Positions 1 through 11,500 of a DNA stretch of 64,000 nucleotides are shown here, in pieces. Below the pieces are notes generated by a model that was given only the letters and a program-made list of their open reading frames with translations, ran no database searches and was not told the origin of the DNA. The position numbers were made by a program, and so were the translations under genes. Source of the stretch: Mesorhabditis belari (lineage: Eukaryota; Nematoda; Chromadorea; Rhabditida; Rhabditidae); contig CAUEEP010000733.1 of the NCBI GenBank assembly GCA_958450365.1, forward strand, positions 3,265,001-3,329,000, written 5' to 3'. Numbering within the stretch: position 1 is the stretch's first letter; each line of letters opens with the position of its first letter.

Positions 1-125
1 TAGATCTCAATAATTGCAACAAAATGAAATCAACATCATAAAGATTGGTTCACTTAGAAGAAAGTTATGTTGCGAGTTGCGAAATTACCCTGTTGCGCAA
101 AAAACATTGCGGAAATTAGCCTACC
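1..125. mobile_element. Foldback MITE family H, right half
   Basis: This is the right half of an element whose full copies lie at 22780-23025 and 26264-26510. Shared marks are the block around AACAAAATGAAA, the AAGAAAGTTATG block, the GTTGCGCAAA motif and the end GCGGAAATTAGCCTAC. The left half would lie outside the window. Confidence 0.7.
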
Positions 126-615
126 GCGCAATTTAAAATTAAAAGAATGAAAATCTAAAGTGAAAAGTTCAATGAAAAACCATTTCTCGAATGAAATCAA
201 TATTCTAAACTTCATAAAAACTCAATTATTCTACGCTATTCCAAAAAAAAGAAAACTAATAACTTTGTCGAAAAGTGATTTCTCTCAAAAATCTTTAGAG
301 CTTTTGTAGTCAAAGAAAAGGTTCCCCGTTTTGTGGCCGTATTTACGATGAAGAAAATTTCTCACTAAACTTTGTAATCAAAAAAAAAAATTAGCCACTT
401 TATCTCGGGAAGAATTCTTTTATGCAAGCTTTCCAAGGCTTCCAAATAGTTTCTTGAAATATGGGAAAATCCTTGGGAATGTCTGGTTCAAAGGATTGTT
501 TCTGAAAACGTTTCCCTATTACGTCATTTCATTGAAATTCTTTTTGTTTCAACTACATTTTGTGGCTGATTTTTTGGTTTTCTGGTGTTTGGTTGGTGAC
601 AAAGGTAAAGAAAAG
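126..615. other. No gene seen
   Basis: AT-rich sequence. A 70-codon open frame at 454-666 has low-complexity composition and no recognisable domain, so I do not call it a gene. Confidence 0.5.
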
Positions 616-1690
616 GTCAATGATCGATTTAAAAATAGAAGTAATGTTTTGAAATCTTATAGCTGATAGCAACTTATAGCAAAAAAAGTTACTGAGAAGG
701 AGTCACTTTTTTGAGTGTTTTAGCTAGAATGTTGATCTTTTAGTGGACTTAATATCGATAAATTGATGAGAAACGAGAGATTTATCATTTAAACTTCGTC
801 CAATAGAAAATAAAAGACGAAAATGGGATTCCTGCTAAATAAATCTTTGATTCAATATTATAGAAATGTTTCTGATGGATAAAGTTTATCGATATTAAGC
901 CCTTCAAAAGATCTGCATTAGAAAAATGTTTTTTTCAATGATCAATTTAAAAATCAAAGTTCAATGATCAATTTAAAAATAGAAATAATGTTTTGAAATC
1001 TTATAGCTGACTACTTATAGCAAAAAGATATTGAGAAGGAGTCACTTTTTTGAGTGTTTTAGCTAGAATGTTGATCTTTTAGTGGACTTAATATCGATAA
1101 ATCGATGAGAAAAGAGATTTATCAATTAAACTTCGTCAAATAGAAAATAAAAGACGAAAACGGGATTCTTGCTAAATAAATCATCGACTCAATTCTATAA
1201 ACATCTAGAAGAATAAAAATCTTTCTAATGGATAAATTTTACGTAAGCCCAAAGGAATTGCTTAGGAAAATGTTAAGGGAAGGGAAAGGGGGTGAAGCAA
1301 AATAATAGTTTCTAATATAAAAAATGAATCGATTACAAGGTTGAAAGAAACAAAGAGAATTTATGCACTTTAAATTGATCAACTAAATCAAGGTTTAAAA
1401 ATAGAAGTAATGTTTTGAAATCTTATAACTAATTACTTACTTTGAGATGGAGTAACTTTTTTGAGTGTTTTATTTAGAAATGCAAATCTTTTAGTGGACT
1501 TAATATCGATAAATTGATGAGAAACGAGATGATTTATCAATTAAACTTCGTCAAATAGAAAATAAAAGACGAAAATGGGATTCCTGCCAAATAAATCTTT
1601 GATTCAATACTATAAAAATCTTTCTGATGGATAAATTGTATTGATATTAAGCCCTTCAAAAGATTTGCAATAGAAAAATGTTTTTCTTGT
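616..1690. repeat. Three tandem copies of a ~300-470 bp unit with internal inverted repeats
   Basis: Copies start near 616, 970 and 1390. Each has a block with GTTTTGAAATCTTATA, then GATCTTTTAGTGGACTTAATATCG, then TAAACTTCGTC and AATAAAAGACGAAAA, and (clearest in copies 1 and 3) ends with ATCGATATTAAGCCCTTCAAAAGAT. That end is nearly the reverse complement of the GATCTTTT block, so each unit also reads as a foldback element of about 200 bp. The copies differ by scattered substitutions. Confidence 0.75.
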
Positions 1691-1719
1691 ATAAAGTTTA
1701 CAAATAAATCTGATAAATA

Positions 1720-1800
1720 AATTAATTAATTAATTAATTAATTAATTAATTAATTAATTAATGTAATAAATAAATAAATATAATATAATAAATAAATAAA
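1720..1800. repeat. AATT and AAAT microsatellite
   Basis: A run of AATT units (about 1722-1762) is followed by AAATA/TAAT-type repeats. Confidence 0.9.
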
Positions 1801-1879
1801 TGTTAAATAAAATCATTTAAGCTAAAAACTTATAAGTTTAATCAAAGAAAATGAATAAATCTCAATGAGTACTTGAAAT

Positions 1880-1975
1880 GAGCACCCGTACTTTCAAAAA
1901 ATACGTCTTTGGTATCAAAAAATAGCTGAAATTCAGGGCTATTTTTTGATACTTAAACGCGCATTGTTACAACTT
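1880..1975. mobile_element. Internal fragment of MITE family F
   Basis: It matches the centre of the copies at 26874, 27555, 31132 and 35243: CCGTACTTTCAAAAAATACG, GTCTTTGGTATC, then a stem around GCTATTTTTTGATAC followed by an ACGCGCATT-like end. The terminal repeats are missing. Confidence 0.7.
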
Positions 1976-2094
1976 TAAAAGTCTGGGGTAAAAGAAGAAT
2001 GAAAGTGAGGATGAAGTTGAGAATTGAAATCCGATTGATTAGACTAATTTTTGCGTTTTTTCAATCGTTTTTATAATAAACAACACAACATTAT

Positions 2095-2686
2095 ATTATG
2101 TTGATGCATAAGTGTTTTTGTTCCTTTTCGTCTGCCGTTTCAAGCCAACAAATGCACCAATTAAACTACGGTTGATTTCATTAGAAAAACCAATTATTTT
2201 TCTGCAAAATAACATTAAAACGGGTTTAAAAATATTTAATGCCTGGATTTTCTTGAGAGTATGAAGTCGGGTAGTCAAAAAGGGCTAACTCGATGATGCG
2301 GTTTAGGCTCAGGCTCAGGCTCAGGCTCAGGCTAAGCCTCAGCCTAAGCCTGAGCCTGAGCCTGAGCGGTTTAGACACCTTAGCTAAAGAAAACCTATCT
2401 TCGTGTCAATAGATAAAAGATAGAGAAAAAAAACGTTTAATATTTCGCCAAAATTTCAGAGAAATTCATTCAGCCAATTTTTCCGTAGAGTTTTTTATAG
2501 ATTTTTACGAAAAAGGCGTTTTTCACTCTCGAATTTGCTTGAAAGTGAACCGAAATTCATTTAAAAAGATGCAAATTGAACAAAAAAACACTTTTTTTAT
2601 AGAGCAAACTATAGATTAATTCGTGAATTTGTTACTTTTTAACAGAAGTACGAAAAAAACGAAAAGACTTATGCATCAACCTATTA
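2095..2686. mobile_element. Mariner-type foldback MITE family C, copy 1
   Basis: About 590 bp with mariner-like ends (GTTGATGCATAAGT at both ends, facing each other). It is the reverse orientation of the copies at 11904-12490 and 23701-24292. The centre is a palindrome of 6-bp units (AGGCTC, AGGCTA and reverse). It has no transposase. The terminal sequence resembles the TTAGGTTGGTGCAAAAG-type ends of mariner elements, so it is probably a non-autonomous derivative. Confidence 0.85.
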
Positions 2687-2960
2687 GAATCGGTAAATTT
2701 CTCAAAAAAAAAAAAAACAAAAATGATAACTTCTTCTGATACTTGGAATGGGAAATGAAAGCTTTCGAATGCATGACTGTCCCCTCTTTTCTTTCATTGC
2801 TTCAAATTCATTGCTTTCACCTGTCTTTTTTCTCATTTTCATCAAAATTTGAACCTTTTACTTGGTGTAAAAAAGGAATGATTTATAAAATAAAAACTAA
2901 TAAGGAAATTTGAAAAGATTAAAGAATCGAATAGTTTAGATTTCTATTTAATAGAATAGA

Positions 2961-3106
2961 AAGGCTTAGGTCTGTAAAACGCCGGTCCCATTTTTCACCT
3001 CGGATTCAATTCAATTCAATTCAATTTTTTGTTTATTCTTGACTAGGTGTGCATCGACGTAAGGTAAAGTGGAAAAATCGGACTGATGTTTCACAGACCT
3101 AAGCCT
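2961..3106. mobile_element. Small foldback element, family E
   Basis: About 146 bp with inverted ends GGCTTAGGTCTGT / ACAGACCTAAGCC. The inner arms pair less well and the loop holds an ATTCA repeat. It is the only copy seen in the window. Confidence 0.7.
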
Positions 3107-3260
3107 TTAGCCACTAGGCCACGAGCTCATCTTTAGCAGCGAGAGAAGCCTTATAAAGGAATCAGTTTTAAATCCTGATTTTGCATGCCAGATTCCTCGC
3201 GCTTCCGTGGCCATTAACGGCTAATTTTTGTGACGTTTTGTTCGCCATTGTTGATTCTAT
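3107..3260 (-). repeat. tRNA-derived (SINE-like) fragment
   Basis: Read on the minus strand, the segment contains GTGGCCTAGTGGCTAAAGG, a good polymerase III A box. No cloverleaf and no clear B box follow. It looks like a decayed tRNA-derived retroposon rather than a working tRNA. Related A-box segments lie at 33757-33925 and 34095-34258. Confidence 0.45.
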
Positions 3261-4160
3261 GCTATGCACTGTGTTTCCAGTCGATTCCGAACTTTGAGCT
3301 CAAACCATTCCCTTTTGAGCCTGAGCGCCAGAAATCAGAGCCAAGATCTAAGCTAGGCTAATAGTAAATGTGACCTTTTCCTTGCCTTAACCTGCGTAAA
3401 TCTACTCTAAGTAAGTCTACTCTAAGTAAATCTACTCTCGTAAGTCTGACTTACATGCGTAAGGCAAGAAACAAGCACATCAAAAATCATAAGCAATAAG
3501 AAAATTCAATAAAATACTGGAAATAAAGAAAAGACTTTTTCTCTACCCAAAATTTCCCACCATCAGCCACGAGAAAACATTTGATTTGATCTATTTCCAC
3601 CTGCTCGCCTTTCCCTTTACGTCACAGGCCACAAATTTTCAGCACTCAAAACTTTAAGACGTAAATATTAAGCATTTTTCTGACTCTGTTGCTTTTATAG
3701 TTTTTGACATTTTATGTTTCCAAATTGAATTTAGAATTTCTTGGAAATATGTCAAAACACCAGTCATTCTCTTCCCCGATAAATCAAATCGTCACCCCGT
3801 AATAATCAATTTATCAAAAAAAGAAAATCTAACCAAAAAAAAAAAGACACATTTTGTGAGTATGAGTAATCGATGGAATTTTGATTCGAATGAGCATTGA
3901 AATTTGAAGTTCGCTTGTTTCGAATTGTACTTTGTCCTTTGTACTTAGAAACCTAAGCGTACTCTTTCTGGCACATTGAAAGAGGCGCTAGAAAGGTTGC
4001 GTTGCGTAAGCACAAAAGTACAAAATGATGGTTCTACTTCCGGGAATTGGAATGATTTCTATTCTAGTTCAAAGCATAATTTAAAGACCTAGAAGAGGTT
4101 AGATTAAAGTTAGTTCGATAAAATCTTTTTAAAGAAACTTGATCAAAAAGTTAGTTAGAT
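3261..4160. other. No gene seen; direct repeat near its end
   Basis: A TCTACTCTAAGTAA repeat lies near 3410-3445. About 130 bp at 3888-4022 (with GCTTGTTTCGAATTGTACTT and GAAAGAGGCGCTAGAAA) recur at 4768-4902, either side of the MITE at 4169-4657. No coding exon is recognised. Confidence 0.6.
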
Positions 4161-4168
4161 AAAATAAC

Positions 4169-4657
4169 GGGAGTGGGACAAATGCGACCTTTTTTTGCGC
4201 ACCCGGACATTTGCGCACCTTTTTTTCCGCACTTAGCCCATTAGCGCACCTTTTTCCCGCTTTAAAAAGCTCTAAAAAGCTAATATTAACCAATTTCTAT
4301 TCCAAAAGTTGTTTTTCTAGGTAATTTTATGGCGTAGAATTCAAATTTTGACATAACAGAGCTTGTGGAAACAAACTGACGGAGTTGTACAAAGAGAAAG
4401 ATCGGCAATTTTCTGTAATTTGATCTAGCCGTTTTGTCTTTCAAATTGGTCTTTCAAATTGGTTCCACATGCTCTGTTATGTCAAAATTTCGATTCTACG
4501 CCCTAAAATTACCTAGAAAAACAATTTTTGGAATAGAAATTGGTTAATATTAGCTTTTTTAAAACGCGAAAAAAGGTGCGCTAATGGGCAAGGTGCGGAA
4601 AAAAAGGTGCGCAAATGTCCCGGGCGCAAAAAAAAAGGTAGCATTTGTCCCACTCCC
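4169..4657. mobile_element. Foldback MITE family B, copy 1 (8-bp target duplication)
   Basis: A near-perfect foldback of about 490 bp. The ends are GGGAGTGGGACAAATGCGAC and its complement. The element is flanked on both sides by the identical octamer AAAATAAC (4161-4168 and 4658-4665). An 8-bp target duplication is the hallmark of hAT-type transposition. The arms contain runs of GCGCACC and poly-T. No open frame for a transposase. Confidence 0.85.
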
Positions 4658-4665
4658 AAAATAAC

Positions 4666-5500
4666 AGCAAAGTTTGTTGATAGATATGACTGACTCTTTT
4701 CAAATGAAATTTTTGAATTCAAATGTTTCCTTCAAGATAAATGTGATTTTGAATTGCATTTGTTTCGAATGAGAAATCACGGGCGAACTTTGAAGTTGGC
4801 TTGTTTCGAATTGTACTTTGTACGTTGTACTTAGAAATCTAAACGTACTCTTTTTGGCACATTGAAAGAGGCGCTAGAAACGTTGCGTTAGTCAAAGTAC
4901 AAGAGTTTAACGTTAAACCGTTAAACGTTAAAGTTTAACGTTACCTCCCTTGTGCACTTCTAGATATATCTAGAAGAAGTCAAAAAAAAAGTTACAGTTC
5001 AATGACTTTAGGTTTAAAAGCTCATTTAAGACTTAAAGACAGGCAAAAAATGAAGCATTTTAGTAAAATCAAAAGAAAAGTTTACAAGAATGATTGAAAT
5101 TGGTCTTTTTGATGTACAGTATTTGAAAATAATGATCGAAAATCAAGCTGAAAGAACAAAAGTTGTCGTGCACAAGGGAAAAACTGGGAATTTCAAAACG
5201 CTTTCAAGAACTTAAGAATCGTCGAGCGTCAGAATCAACCAGCGTGACTCGCAGACTTCAAGAAATGTAGCCATGTTTTTCCCAACTTTCTTCTTTGAGG
5301 ATCTTTGAGAAACAGCTACAAATCTCGGATCTGAACTTAAAGACGCACGACGTTTTCTGTGATCTTTCCATGGCTACAATTCCTAATTTTATTTTATTTT
5401 AAATTGATGATCCGGATTTTGCAAGTAGAATTACAAATTTGAAAAGAAAATTTAGAAAAATGATATCACACTTGTGCACTTATTGGATTTTTAAGAAGAT
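4666..5500. other. No gene seen
   Basis: It holds the second copy of the 130-bp direct repeat (4768-4902) and a short self-complementary block of AACGTTAAA units near 4906-4945. The rest is AT-rich with no supported exon. Confidence 0.5.
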
Positions 5501-5745
5501 AAACTTGAAGTAAAGTAACTTTAAGTAAAGATTTAAGTAAAGATTTAAGTAAAGTAACTTTAAGTAAAGTAACGTTAAGTAAAGTAACTTTAAGCAAAGA
5601 TTTAAGTAAAGATTTAAGTAAAGTAACGTTAAGTAAAGTAACTTTAAGCAAAGATTTAAGTAAAGTAACTTTAAGTAAAGTAACTTTAAGTAAAGATTTA
5701 AGTAAAGTAACTTTAAGCAAAGTAACTTTAAGTAAAGTAAATTAC
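5501..5745. repeat. Minisatellite of AAGTAAAGTAACTTT units
   Basis: About 240 bp of AGTAAAG with TAACTTT or ATTTA spacers. An 84-codon open frame through it on the minus strand is a repeat artefact. Confidence 0.9.
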
Positions 5746-6244
5746 AAATAAAATACGATTCTTATTATCTATATTAAAGATTATACTATAATATGTATAA
5801 ATTTAAAAAGATTTCTGCACTCTTCTGGCTCTTGTCCGTTTTCTGGAGTAGATTTCTGGATTTAGATTTTCGTTTTTGAGAATTTTTCGGCATTTTAAGT
5901 AGTGATCGGACTTTAAACATCATAATTTTTTCTAAATCCAATATTTTTTCTTTCTCTTTTTTTCAATAAATAGAAAAGAGTTTTGGCTTTCGAATGAGAC
6001 TAAATAAAGTTTGATTGGTTCATTCAACGCTGAGAAACTTGAGCTGTAAGACCTCGCTTGCTGATCTTCTTTAATCTCCAAGAGTCTATACAAATTTTTA
6101 CAAAACCAACTCTTAAATCTCTTTTCTGATCGTTTGAAGGATTTTACTAATGACATTAAACGGATTCCAGTCGTTTCTAGCGTTGTTTAGTCTAAAAAAG
6201 TTTATTATCTACGATAATTTCGTCAACTCTTAACAAAAACATTT
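5746..6244. other. No gene seen
   Basis: AT-rich sequence. A 74-codon minus-strand open frame (5932-6156) shows no recognisable domain and no matching exon neighbours. Confidence 0.45.
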
Positions 6245-6430
6245 AGCATTGCTTGCTTTGCATTGCATTGCTTTGCTTGCTTTGCATTGCTTTGCTTGCT
6301 TTGCATTGCTTTGCATTGCTTGCTTTGCTTTGCTTGCTTTGCTTGCTTTGCTTTGCTTTGCTTTGCTTTGCTTGCTTGCTTTGCTTTGCTTGCTTGCTTT
6401 GCATTGCTTTGCTTAAAAGCTTAGCATTGC
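6245..6430. repeat. Minisatellite of TTGCTTGC/TTTGCATTGC units
   Basis: About 185 bp of 5-bp and 4-bp units (CTTTG, CATTG, CTTG). The leucine/cysteine-rich open frame across it is only the repeat. Confidence 0.9.
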
Positions 6431-6662
6431 TTAAATCTTGAATCGTACTTCTTAATCAAAAAAAGAACCGTATTGGAACCGTACACACCCCTACACTTAT
6501 TTTTCTGAAAATTGTTTAGCCAATAAACCCTCCCTTAGATTTTGTTTTTCACACCATATTTCCCGAAGAATCGTGCTGAATTGGCTAATTAGATTTCCCG
6601 CAAAAATAGTATTTTTTTTAGAGAAAAGTGTTGACTGTTAGAATATTTCTTGATTATATATA

Positions 6663-8486
6663 CAGTGCTCAAAAAAAAAAGCCTTGATACCTTTCAAAAA
6701 AATTAGCAAATTGAGTATCAGCATCTATTGAGTATCTATTTTACTCTATATTGGATTCAGCTCTTTTTTTTTGTTTCATTAAATAAAATAAAGTTAGAAA
6801 TTTATAAATGAACCTAAAATAGACTCTTTACGAAAACTATTTATGAAAAATAAAAAAAACAAAGCAAAAAATCTTGATACCTTTTCAAAAGCTGCTTATT
6901 TCTAACAAAATTCAGTATTTTGTTGGACCTAATTTAGCTTTTATCATCTCCTGAAGGTTTGACATATTTGCGATCAATTTTTCCGTGGTTCATTGTGAAA
7001 TTGAGCTCCAAATAGACTGAACCTTGTCCTAAAGCTCGTTTTTTTGCAAAGCAAAGCGGAACGCTGGCAATTTTCGTTTGACATTTACCCATAAATGTTC
7101 AATAGGGTTCAATCGAGCAAATTGACATTGTTGAGCCGAAACCAGTCAGGCAATCTCATGAAAACTCCAGGTCGGACGTTCAGTTTTTGTCTCAACATCA
7201 ATGCACTTGTATGTTTTGAATCCCCATCCTGCTGGTAAAACCAGTTTGGACTCATTGCTACATTCAGGAAGCATATCAATTTGCATCATATCCCGAGATT
7301 TCACACTGTCCATGGTTCGATCTATGGACACTAGAAGTCTGACTGAGTTTGAACAAAAACAACCCCAATCCTGACAATTTTCGTTACCCATAAATGTTCA
7401 ATAGGGTTTCAATCGAGCAAATTGACATTGTTGAGCCGAAACCAGTCAAGCAATCTCATGAAAACTCCAGGTCGGACCTTCAGTTTTCGTCTCAACATCA
7501 ATGCACTTGTATGTTTTGAATCCCCATCCTGCTGGTACAGCCAATTTGGACTCATCGCTACATTCGCATAAGGAAGCATATCATTTTGTATCATATCACG
7601 ATATTTCACACTGTCCATGGTTATCTATGGACACTAGAGGTCTGAGTGTGTTTGAAGAAAAACAGCCCCAACTCAGTATCCCTCCTCCATTGAATTTGAT
7701 GGTCTATCGAATGTATTTCCAGTTGTATCGTTCCATTACTGTCGAACAAATTAAAATTAGTTTCATCACTCCACAAAGCCCGTTTCCAGTCATCGATCGA
7801 CCAATGTTGGTAGGGAATTCCAAACGGAGCTCCTCCTGTGTCTAAGAACCATCAAAGGTTTACGAGCAGGTCGTCGTGAAAACAACCCGAGAAATTTCAG
7901 TCGATTTCGAATCGTTTACGAAGTTACATCAATTCCAAATTCCCTTTTGAAGTAACTTTTCCCGTTTGTGACAGTTCCGGAGCCGAGGCGAAGAAATGGT
8001 GAAGTGCCCGGTTTTGTCGAGACGCTGTTTTTGCTTGTCGGGCTTTTTTCTTTAATCGGTGTACATTTCCACGCTCTTTCATCCAATTGTCTGCCTGCAA
8101 ATTGTGATCTTCGAAACGGAGAGATCTTCGAAATCTTCGAAATCTTCGAAAGCTTTTGAATCACAAGGACTTTGAGTTCGACTTTTCGAGCTTCAACGAT
8201 TCGCTTCTTTGTGAAACTGTCGATGTATTGCTTGTGCGGCATCTCTAAAAAGAAACAATATTATAAAAATCAGCAAAACTCTAACGTAACAAAAACAGGA
8301 GAAAAAAGAGAAAAGGTATCAAGACTTTATTTTTCGTAAATAAATATTTGTAAAGAGTCTATTTTAAGTTAATTTATAAATTTCTAACTTTATTTTATCT
8401 AATGAAACAAAAACGAGCTGAATCTAATATTTCTGAATGCTCAATTTGCTAATTTTTTGAAAGGGAACAAGTCTTTTTGATCACTA
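6663..8486 (-). mobile_element. Tc1-type transposon with long terminal repeats (IR/DR), degenerate
   Basis: TA dinucleotides flank an element of about 1.8 kb. The inverted terminal repeats are about 180-230 bp long (6663-6895 and about 8310-8486) and share AAATAAAATAAAGTTAGAAA and AATAGACTCTTTAC. The short motif CTTGATACCTTT occurs at the inner and outer ends of the left repeat and at the inner end of the right one; the outer right motif is diverged. This is the IR/DR arrangement known from some Tc1 elements. A transposase lies between on the minus strand, but it has shifts and an internal duplication, so it should be inactive. Confidence 0.85.
7080..8242 (-). pseudogene. Tc1-type transposase, broken and internally duplicated
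   Basis: Transposase of the Tc1 family, which cuts and pastes the element through a DDE/D active site. The likely start at 8242 (MPHKQYIDSFTKKR) leads into a basic N-terminal segment. Further on, the peptide around NWLYQQDGDSKHTS (7618-7409) matches the second-aspartate region of the catalytic domain, followed by a block like VFMRLLDWFRLN. The coding frame is interrupted in several places. A block of about 300 bp is repeated in tandem (7087-7388 and 7386-7648), which duplicates this catalytic segment in a different frame. A complete enzyme cannot be read. Confidence 0.8.
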
Positions 8487-8502
8487 TACAAGAATAGAAA
8501 AA

Positions 8503-11500
8503 ATGGCTTCACTGAAATCGATTGGATCAAAGTTATTCGAACTTCGTGAGCTTTGGATGGCGCTGCTTCTCGCATGCACACTGCACAGTAAATCTTACAA
8601 ACTTTATGTACTTTTTGCTTAAAAGGGACCCTTTCTGGTTTAGTAGAATGCTACCAGTACCAATGAAGTGTTCGTTTTAAGTAGAGTGTGTTCCTCGCGA
8701 GCAAGTAATTACTCGAGTAAATTTGCATGAGTAATTGTCGAGTAATGCGTTTTCTAAAAAGTGCGCCTGCGCGAAAAAAAATATAAAATCAATTTTTTGC
8801 GCAGGTTTTTCAAAAAAATCGGGGGTGGGACAAATGCGACCTTTTTTTGCGCACCTGGACATTTGCGCACCTTTTTTTTGCTGAAAAAGGCCTTAGGAAA
8901 GGCCGTAGAGCTTCGAAAATATTTCCATATAAGGGAATCGTATGCATAGATTCCGAATTTCGACAAATCAGACCTCGCTGACACGTCAAATTTGGGCTAA
9001 AAGGCAAAAACTACGCAACTTAACGCTTTTCCGCAGTTTTTGCCTTTTGCCTTTGCCTTTGCCAAATTTGACGTGTCAGCGAGGTCCGATTTGTCGAAAT
9101 TCGGAATCTACGCATACGATTCCCTTAGATAGAAATATTTTCGAAGCTCTACGGCCTTGTCCAGCAAAAAAAAGGTGCGCAAATGTCCAGGTGCGCAAAA
9201 AAAAAGGTCGCATTTGTCCCACTCCCAAAAAATCCTTTTTTTCATTGGAAGGGAATTTCCCACCAAATCAGTTAAAAGGCTGAGTATCTTTAAAAAGTGG
9301 TATATATAATGCGGGGCTCGTCATTTTTCTGTCATTTTTTTGGGGAGTGGGGAAAAATGCGACCTTTTTTTGCGCACCTTTTTTTCCGCACTTAGCCCAT
9401 TAGCGCACCTTTTTTCGCGTTTTAAAAAAGCTCTAAAAAGCTAATATTAACCAATTTCTATTCCAAATGTTGTTTTGCTAGGTAATTTTAGGGCGTAGAA
9501 TCGAAATTTTGGCATATCAGAGCGTGTGGAACCAGTTTGAAAGACCAATTTGAAAGACAAAACGGCTAGATCAAATTACAGAAAATTGTCGATTTTTCTC
9601 TTTGTATAACTCCGTCAGTTTGTTTCCACAAGCTCTGATATGTCAAAATTTCGATTCTACGCCCTAAAATTACCTAGAAAAACAACTTTTGGAATAGAAA
9701 TTGGTTAATATTAGCTTTTAGAGCTTTTTTTAAAACGCGAAAAAGGTGCGCTAATGGGCAAGGTGCGGAAAAAAAGGTGTGCAAATGTCCGGGTGCGCAA
9801 AGAAAAGGTCGCATTTGTCCCACTCCCATTTTTGCGTCACTTTTTTGCAATAATTTTTGCTAAAAGTACGGTAGTTTTTTTCCCAATAGTGCGTTTTAAA
9901 AAACACATTACTCGCGAGGAATACACTCTACTAAAAAGGGTGTATTTGCGTATTTATTTAAGTATTTTCAGTCATCTCGATCTTCTTCATTTACGGTTAC
10001 AATCAACTCTGGAGAATCATTGAAGGACCGGATATTAGTGTGAAATTGGTGATGAGAATTGATGATTTTCTGCAAATAGCAACATTTATTGTAAGCTTTA
10101 AATGATTTAAAATCAATTTTTAGCTTAGATCTTTCTACTTTCCTTTCTTATCACACCATTTGCGATTTATTTCCCGTTAACGAACGATGGCTTGACATTA
10201 CCTATCAGGTTAGATACTTTGAGCTCATTGTAAACACTATTCTGCAATCAATTCTTTGAAAACAAGGTTTTCTTTATATACTGGACCATGTTTAGCGCAT
10301 TTTACTACAAATTGTCATAAGAAAAAGGAGTTAAACTAGAAAAGATGTGTTTATAATCTTTGTTTACTTTGTTTACTTTGCTTACAAAGTATACAAATGT
10401 TTACATGTAGATTAGTAAGTTTTTTATTGTTACATTTGTTATTCCAGACTGCTAGCTGCAGTGGAAAATGCGACTAAACTCTTTTATGCAATCGTTTACA
10501 TAATCTTAAACTTTTGTGGGATATTTGGACCAATGTTATTGAAAAAGAGATACGAATGCTCAATGGATTTCAATTTATTTATGTCAGATGTCTATTTAAT
10601 TGTCACAACTCATTATAATCTCTTTGATTGTGCACAATTTTGTCAAATGATGATCTCAATGAGTCGTTTCTTTGCCGTTTCATTTAATGGTCATTATTTT
10701 CGGTGAGGGCATTTTGAAGTATCGGTATAAAAAGAAGAAATTTGTCTCTGAACTTTGAAAAATCTCTCAGCTACACCTTGAAATGGCCATTTATCCAACC
10801 ATTTCTCCCATTCATTTTGAGAATTGCTATCGACAGGATTGGGAATGTTATCTTCAATTGGCGTGCTTATCACCAAGCCACTCCATCCGATCTTCCAATC
10901 AATTACTACATTGTACCATTTTTCTATTTTCTTATGTGCTCTTTTGATTTTATGACGTATCGAAAAATGAATTCGGTTAAAGAATTTAAACATTTTCATT
11001 AACTATCTACAAAATTTAGATAAAAGGCTCTGGAAAAGTGTCACGAGCTGAGAGATTACTCATGTTTCAAGTAAGTTATTGACCATTGACCATTGACGAT
11101 TGACCAGTGACCATTGACCAGTGAGCTATTGACCATTGACCATTGACCAGTGAGCTCATTGACCATTGACCATTGACTATTGACCAGTGAGCCATTGAGC
11201 CATTGAGCCATTGACCAGTGAGCTATTGACCATTGACCATTGAGCCATTGAGCCATTGACCATTGACCAGTGAGCCATTGACCATTGACCATTGACCATT
11301 GAACATTGAGCCATTTCATTGACTTCATTCATTGGCTAATGAAAGATCATAATCAGCTAATGGGCTAATCTTTAAAACTACTGTTCCACAATTGACAGGA
11401 GTCAAGCCAAAAGCTAGCTGGCCAAATTCAGCTCCACTGGCTTTATTACTGGCCTACCTGACTCTTAAAGAAAAACTGAAAGAATAGAATCCTTTAGATG

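Larger units (their letters stand above)
8680..9932. mobile_element. Foldback MITE family A interrupted by two family B elements
   Basis: Ends AGTAGAGTGTGTTCCTCGCG and its complement face each other. The uninterrupted sister copy is 18670-18978 (about 309 bp). Shared inner blocks are TGGAAGGGAATTTCCCACC-like sequence, AATCAGTTAAA and TTTTTGCAATAATTTTTGCT. Here it is expanded to about 1.25 kb by family B insertions at 8821-9226 and 9343-9827, giving a clear order of insertion. It lies in intron 1 of the receptor gene. Confidence 0.85.
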
